Shown here piece by piece: positions 62,301 through 64,000 of a stretch of 64,000 nucleotides of DNA. The notes beneath the pieces are model-generated. The model had not been told where the DNA came from. It saw nothing but the letters and a program-made list of their open reading frames with translations, and made no database searches. This stretch comes from Strigops habroptila (Eukaryota > Chordata > Aves > Psittaciformes > Psittacidae). Position numbers and translations under genes: made by a program. The stretch lies in NCBI RefSeq assembly GCF_004027225.2, contig NC_044279.2:44974744-45038743 (forward strand), in the 5' to 3' direction. Position 1 is the first letter of the stretch, and each line of letters opens with the position of its first letter.

Positions 62301-64000
62301 CAAAAGAGAGCATGTCAAATTGTCAGCAGAAAAAAATCAGAGCACAATTTGGAAATGCAGAACTGTTGTCTAAATTATATGCATCCTCAGGCTTTTGGCA
62401 ATGAAAGGTATGAGAGTCATTTCAGAACTAAGCATTTTAGAGAGGTAAAGATTATTACAGCGTTGGCTGGTCGTAGCCTCACCACCATCAGTTTATTATG
62501 AGGATATTCATGTGCATATGAGAAAAAAAGAAAAAAAACTGAAAAAAAAGCTGCAGCAGTCTATTCACTGAAAAATAATTAAAATATGTAACTGATGTTA
62601 CTGATGTCTAACATTTATATATCGCATTACACTGACAGTATGACAATAATACCCACATAAGATAATAACAATTCTGGCTTCTGGCAAATGTCTTAGAAAG
62701 AAATGACTTCCTACTGAGAAGTTTCCTCTCATGATAAAGGAAAAAAAAGAACACAAATCAAATTGACCAAAAAGTGAATTGTCTAAAATTATGCTTTCTC
62801 ATTGTATTTTGGAGAATGCTGACAGAAAGATCTTTGGTTTGTGCAAGCTTCACAGGTCCACTGAAATTACCTTTTCTGCCATCTCAGGAATTGTTCTTCA
62901 GTTTAAGCATTTTTTTTTTTTTTTGCAGTTTCCTTTTTCGTATCAATTAATGAAGAAAAGGAAGGAAAACAATGAGTGTTGCTTGTTCATTTCTCGCTAG
63001 CTACAGAGTAAAAGTTGATGATTGTTACTTTGATGCATATAAGCTACTGAAAAAAGTGACTCAGAATTGTGCCTGGAAAATATTCTTGTGTGATATTTTG
63101 AAATGGCTTAGATTTTCATATGTTGCCTATCCATGAAATACTGTCCCCAGGTTTCTTTGTGCTAATAATGGACAGATTCTGGTGTTCTAGATCTGTACTG
63201 GAAAGGAGTTCACATCAATGTTCTTTATAATCTTTACAGTAATCATCAGTGAGACTGTTCTTTTTCTAGTAGTCATTATGGATGATAGGCAAGCCTGCCC
63301 CTGTGATGCATTCTTCCAGTGCTTATCATTTAATACCTTGAAACCTAGCAAGAGCCTTTCACATGGCACATGTCTCCTTTAGTCATCTGCCAGAAATGAA
63401 TGTTGGCAACTGCTCTGAAGCTCATTGATTGAACTTATACCATTTCTAGAACAAAGCTCTGCTAGATGTGAGGGACGCTGTACCAAGCCAGCCTATATTT
63501 GTACTATGAAGTCACTGCTCTTGTTGACTGATGTGAACCTCCAGGATACCCTCCTAAGGATTTTAGGTAGGAATGCAGAGGATGGAAGGGGCTATTTGTG
63601 CATAGAATCATCTCTTTTAGCAAAGGGAGTTTCTAAACTGTAAATAGGGGAACATTTTACAGAAAGAACAACAATAACTGTCACAGAAATTTATAAACAT
63701 ATTCCCAAATTGTTAAATTTAATTTGCCTAGTGAAATCTGGGAGTCAGTCTAAGTCCGGAAAAATAAAATAAAGAAATAAAAGTATATATTATGTAACAT
63801 TTATAAAATATATTTAAATTTTGCAGCTGATATCAGGCTTGATTGCTTTTCACAGCAATAGAGATATTTTCATGATCCCAATATAGATTGTAATATTTAA
63901 AGCCTTACCTGAATGATTTAAAACACTAATTTAACATGAACTCTAATTTTTCTGGACTTCAAAACAGTCCCATAACATAATTTTAAATAATATTCTTTTC

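Larger units (their letters stand above)
60869..64000. other. AT-rich noncoding DNA, probable MGAT4C 5' intron
   Basis: No gene is supported. It contains a purine-rich GGGAA tract (61689-61729), a hairpin (61748-61785) and a (TAA)n tract (62279-62300). The window ends without a recognisable upstream exon. Confidence 0.55.

Noticed and set aside
1..64000. CRISPR arrays, operons, bacterial-type systems, tRNA or rRNA genes
   Set aside because: Nothing of this kind is visible. The window is vertebrate nuclear DNA, and no tRNA B-box-like or rRNA-like segment was convincing.

Overview
This window is from a bird genome. It is AT-rich and intron-rich, and it carries several CR1 LINE retrotransposons whose reverse-transcriptase reading frames are still recognisable, plus avian-type solo retroviral LTRs. 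I do not recognise the species. All the evidence for a bird comes from the repeat families and the one gene.

The only protein-coding gene I can support is MGAT4C, on the minus strand. It is a Golgi glycosyltransferase of the GnT-IV family (GT54). Three coding exons with consensus splice sites lie at 34873-35001 (start codon, membrane anchor), 30134-30281 (stem) and 27108-28264 (catalytic domain and stop). Together they give 477 residues, one fewer than my recollection of the human protein. The two coding introns are 4,591 and 1,869 bp. The acceptor at 35029-35030 shows that at least one more exon lies to the right, so most or all of 35-64 kb is probably a 5' intron. Positions 1-27 kb are 3' UTR and intergenic DNA with no gene I can support.

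Mobile elements, left to right: a solo LTR with a perfect 6-bp target duplication (7974-8343); CR1 copy A (16861-18250); an ERVL-like solo LTR (22294-23061); CR1 copy B (40291-42006); an old CR1 split by a younger LTR-like insert (42389-43710); the long CR1 copy C, which reaches the end of ORF1 (51092-54460); and a CR1 relic (60641-60868). All five CR1 insertions point the same way, on the minus strand like MGAT4C, and none can be autonomous.

I found no new multi-gene system. The best leads are a catalytic change and a stop codon shared by CR1 copies B and C, a pair of diverged unclassified repeats (33.85 and 35.64 kb), a perfect 13-bp-stem hairpin at 61748-61785, a U4 snRNA-like fragment at 31233, and a few short unassigned frames. 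Boundaries of old repeats are good to about 10-30 bp. No alignment or database search was run.
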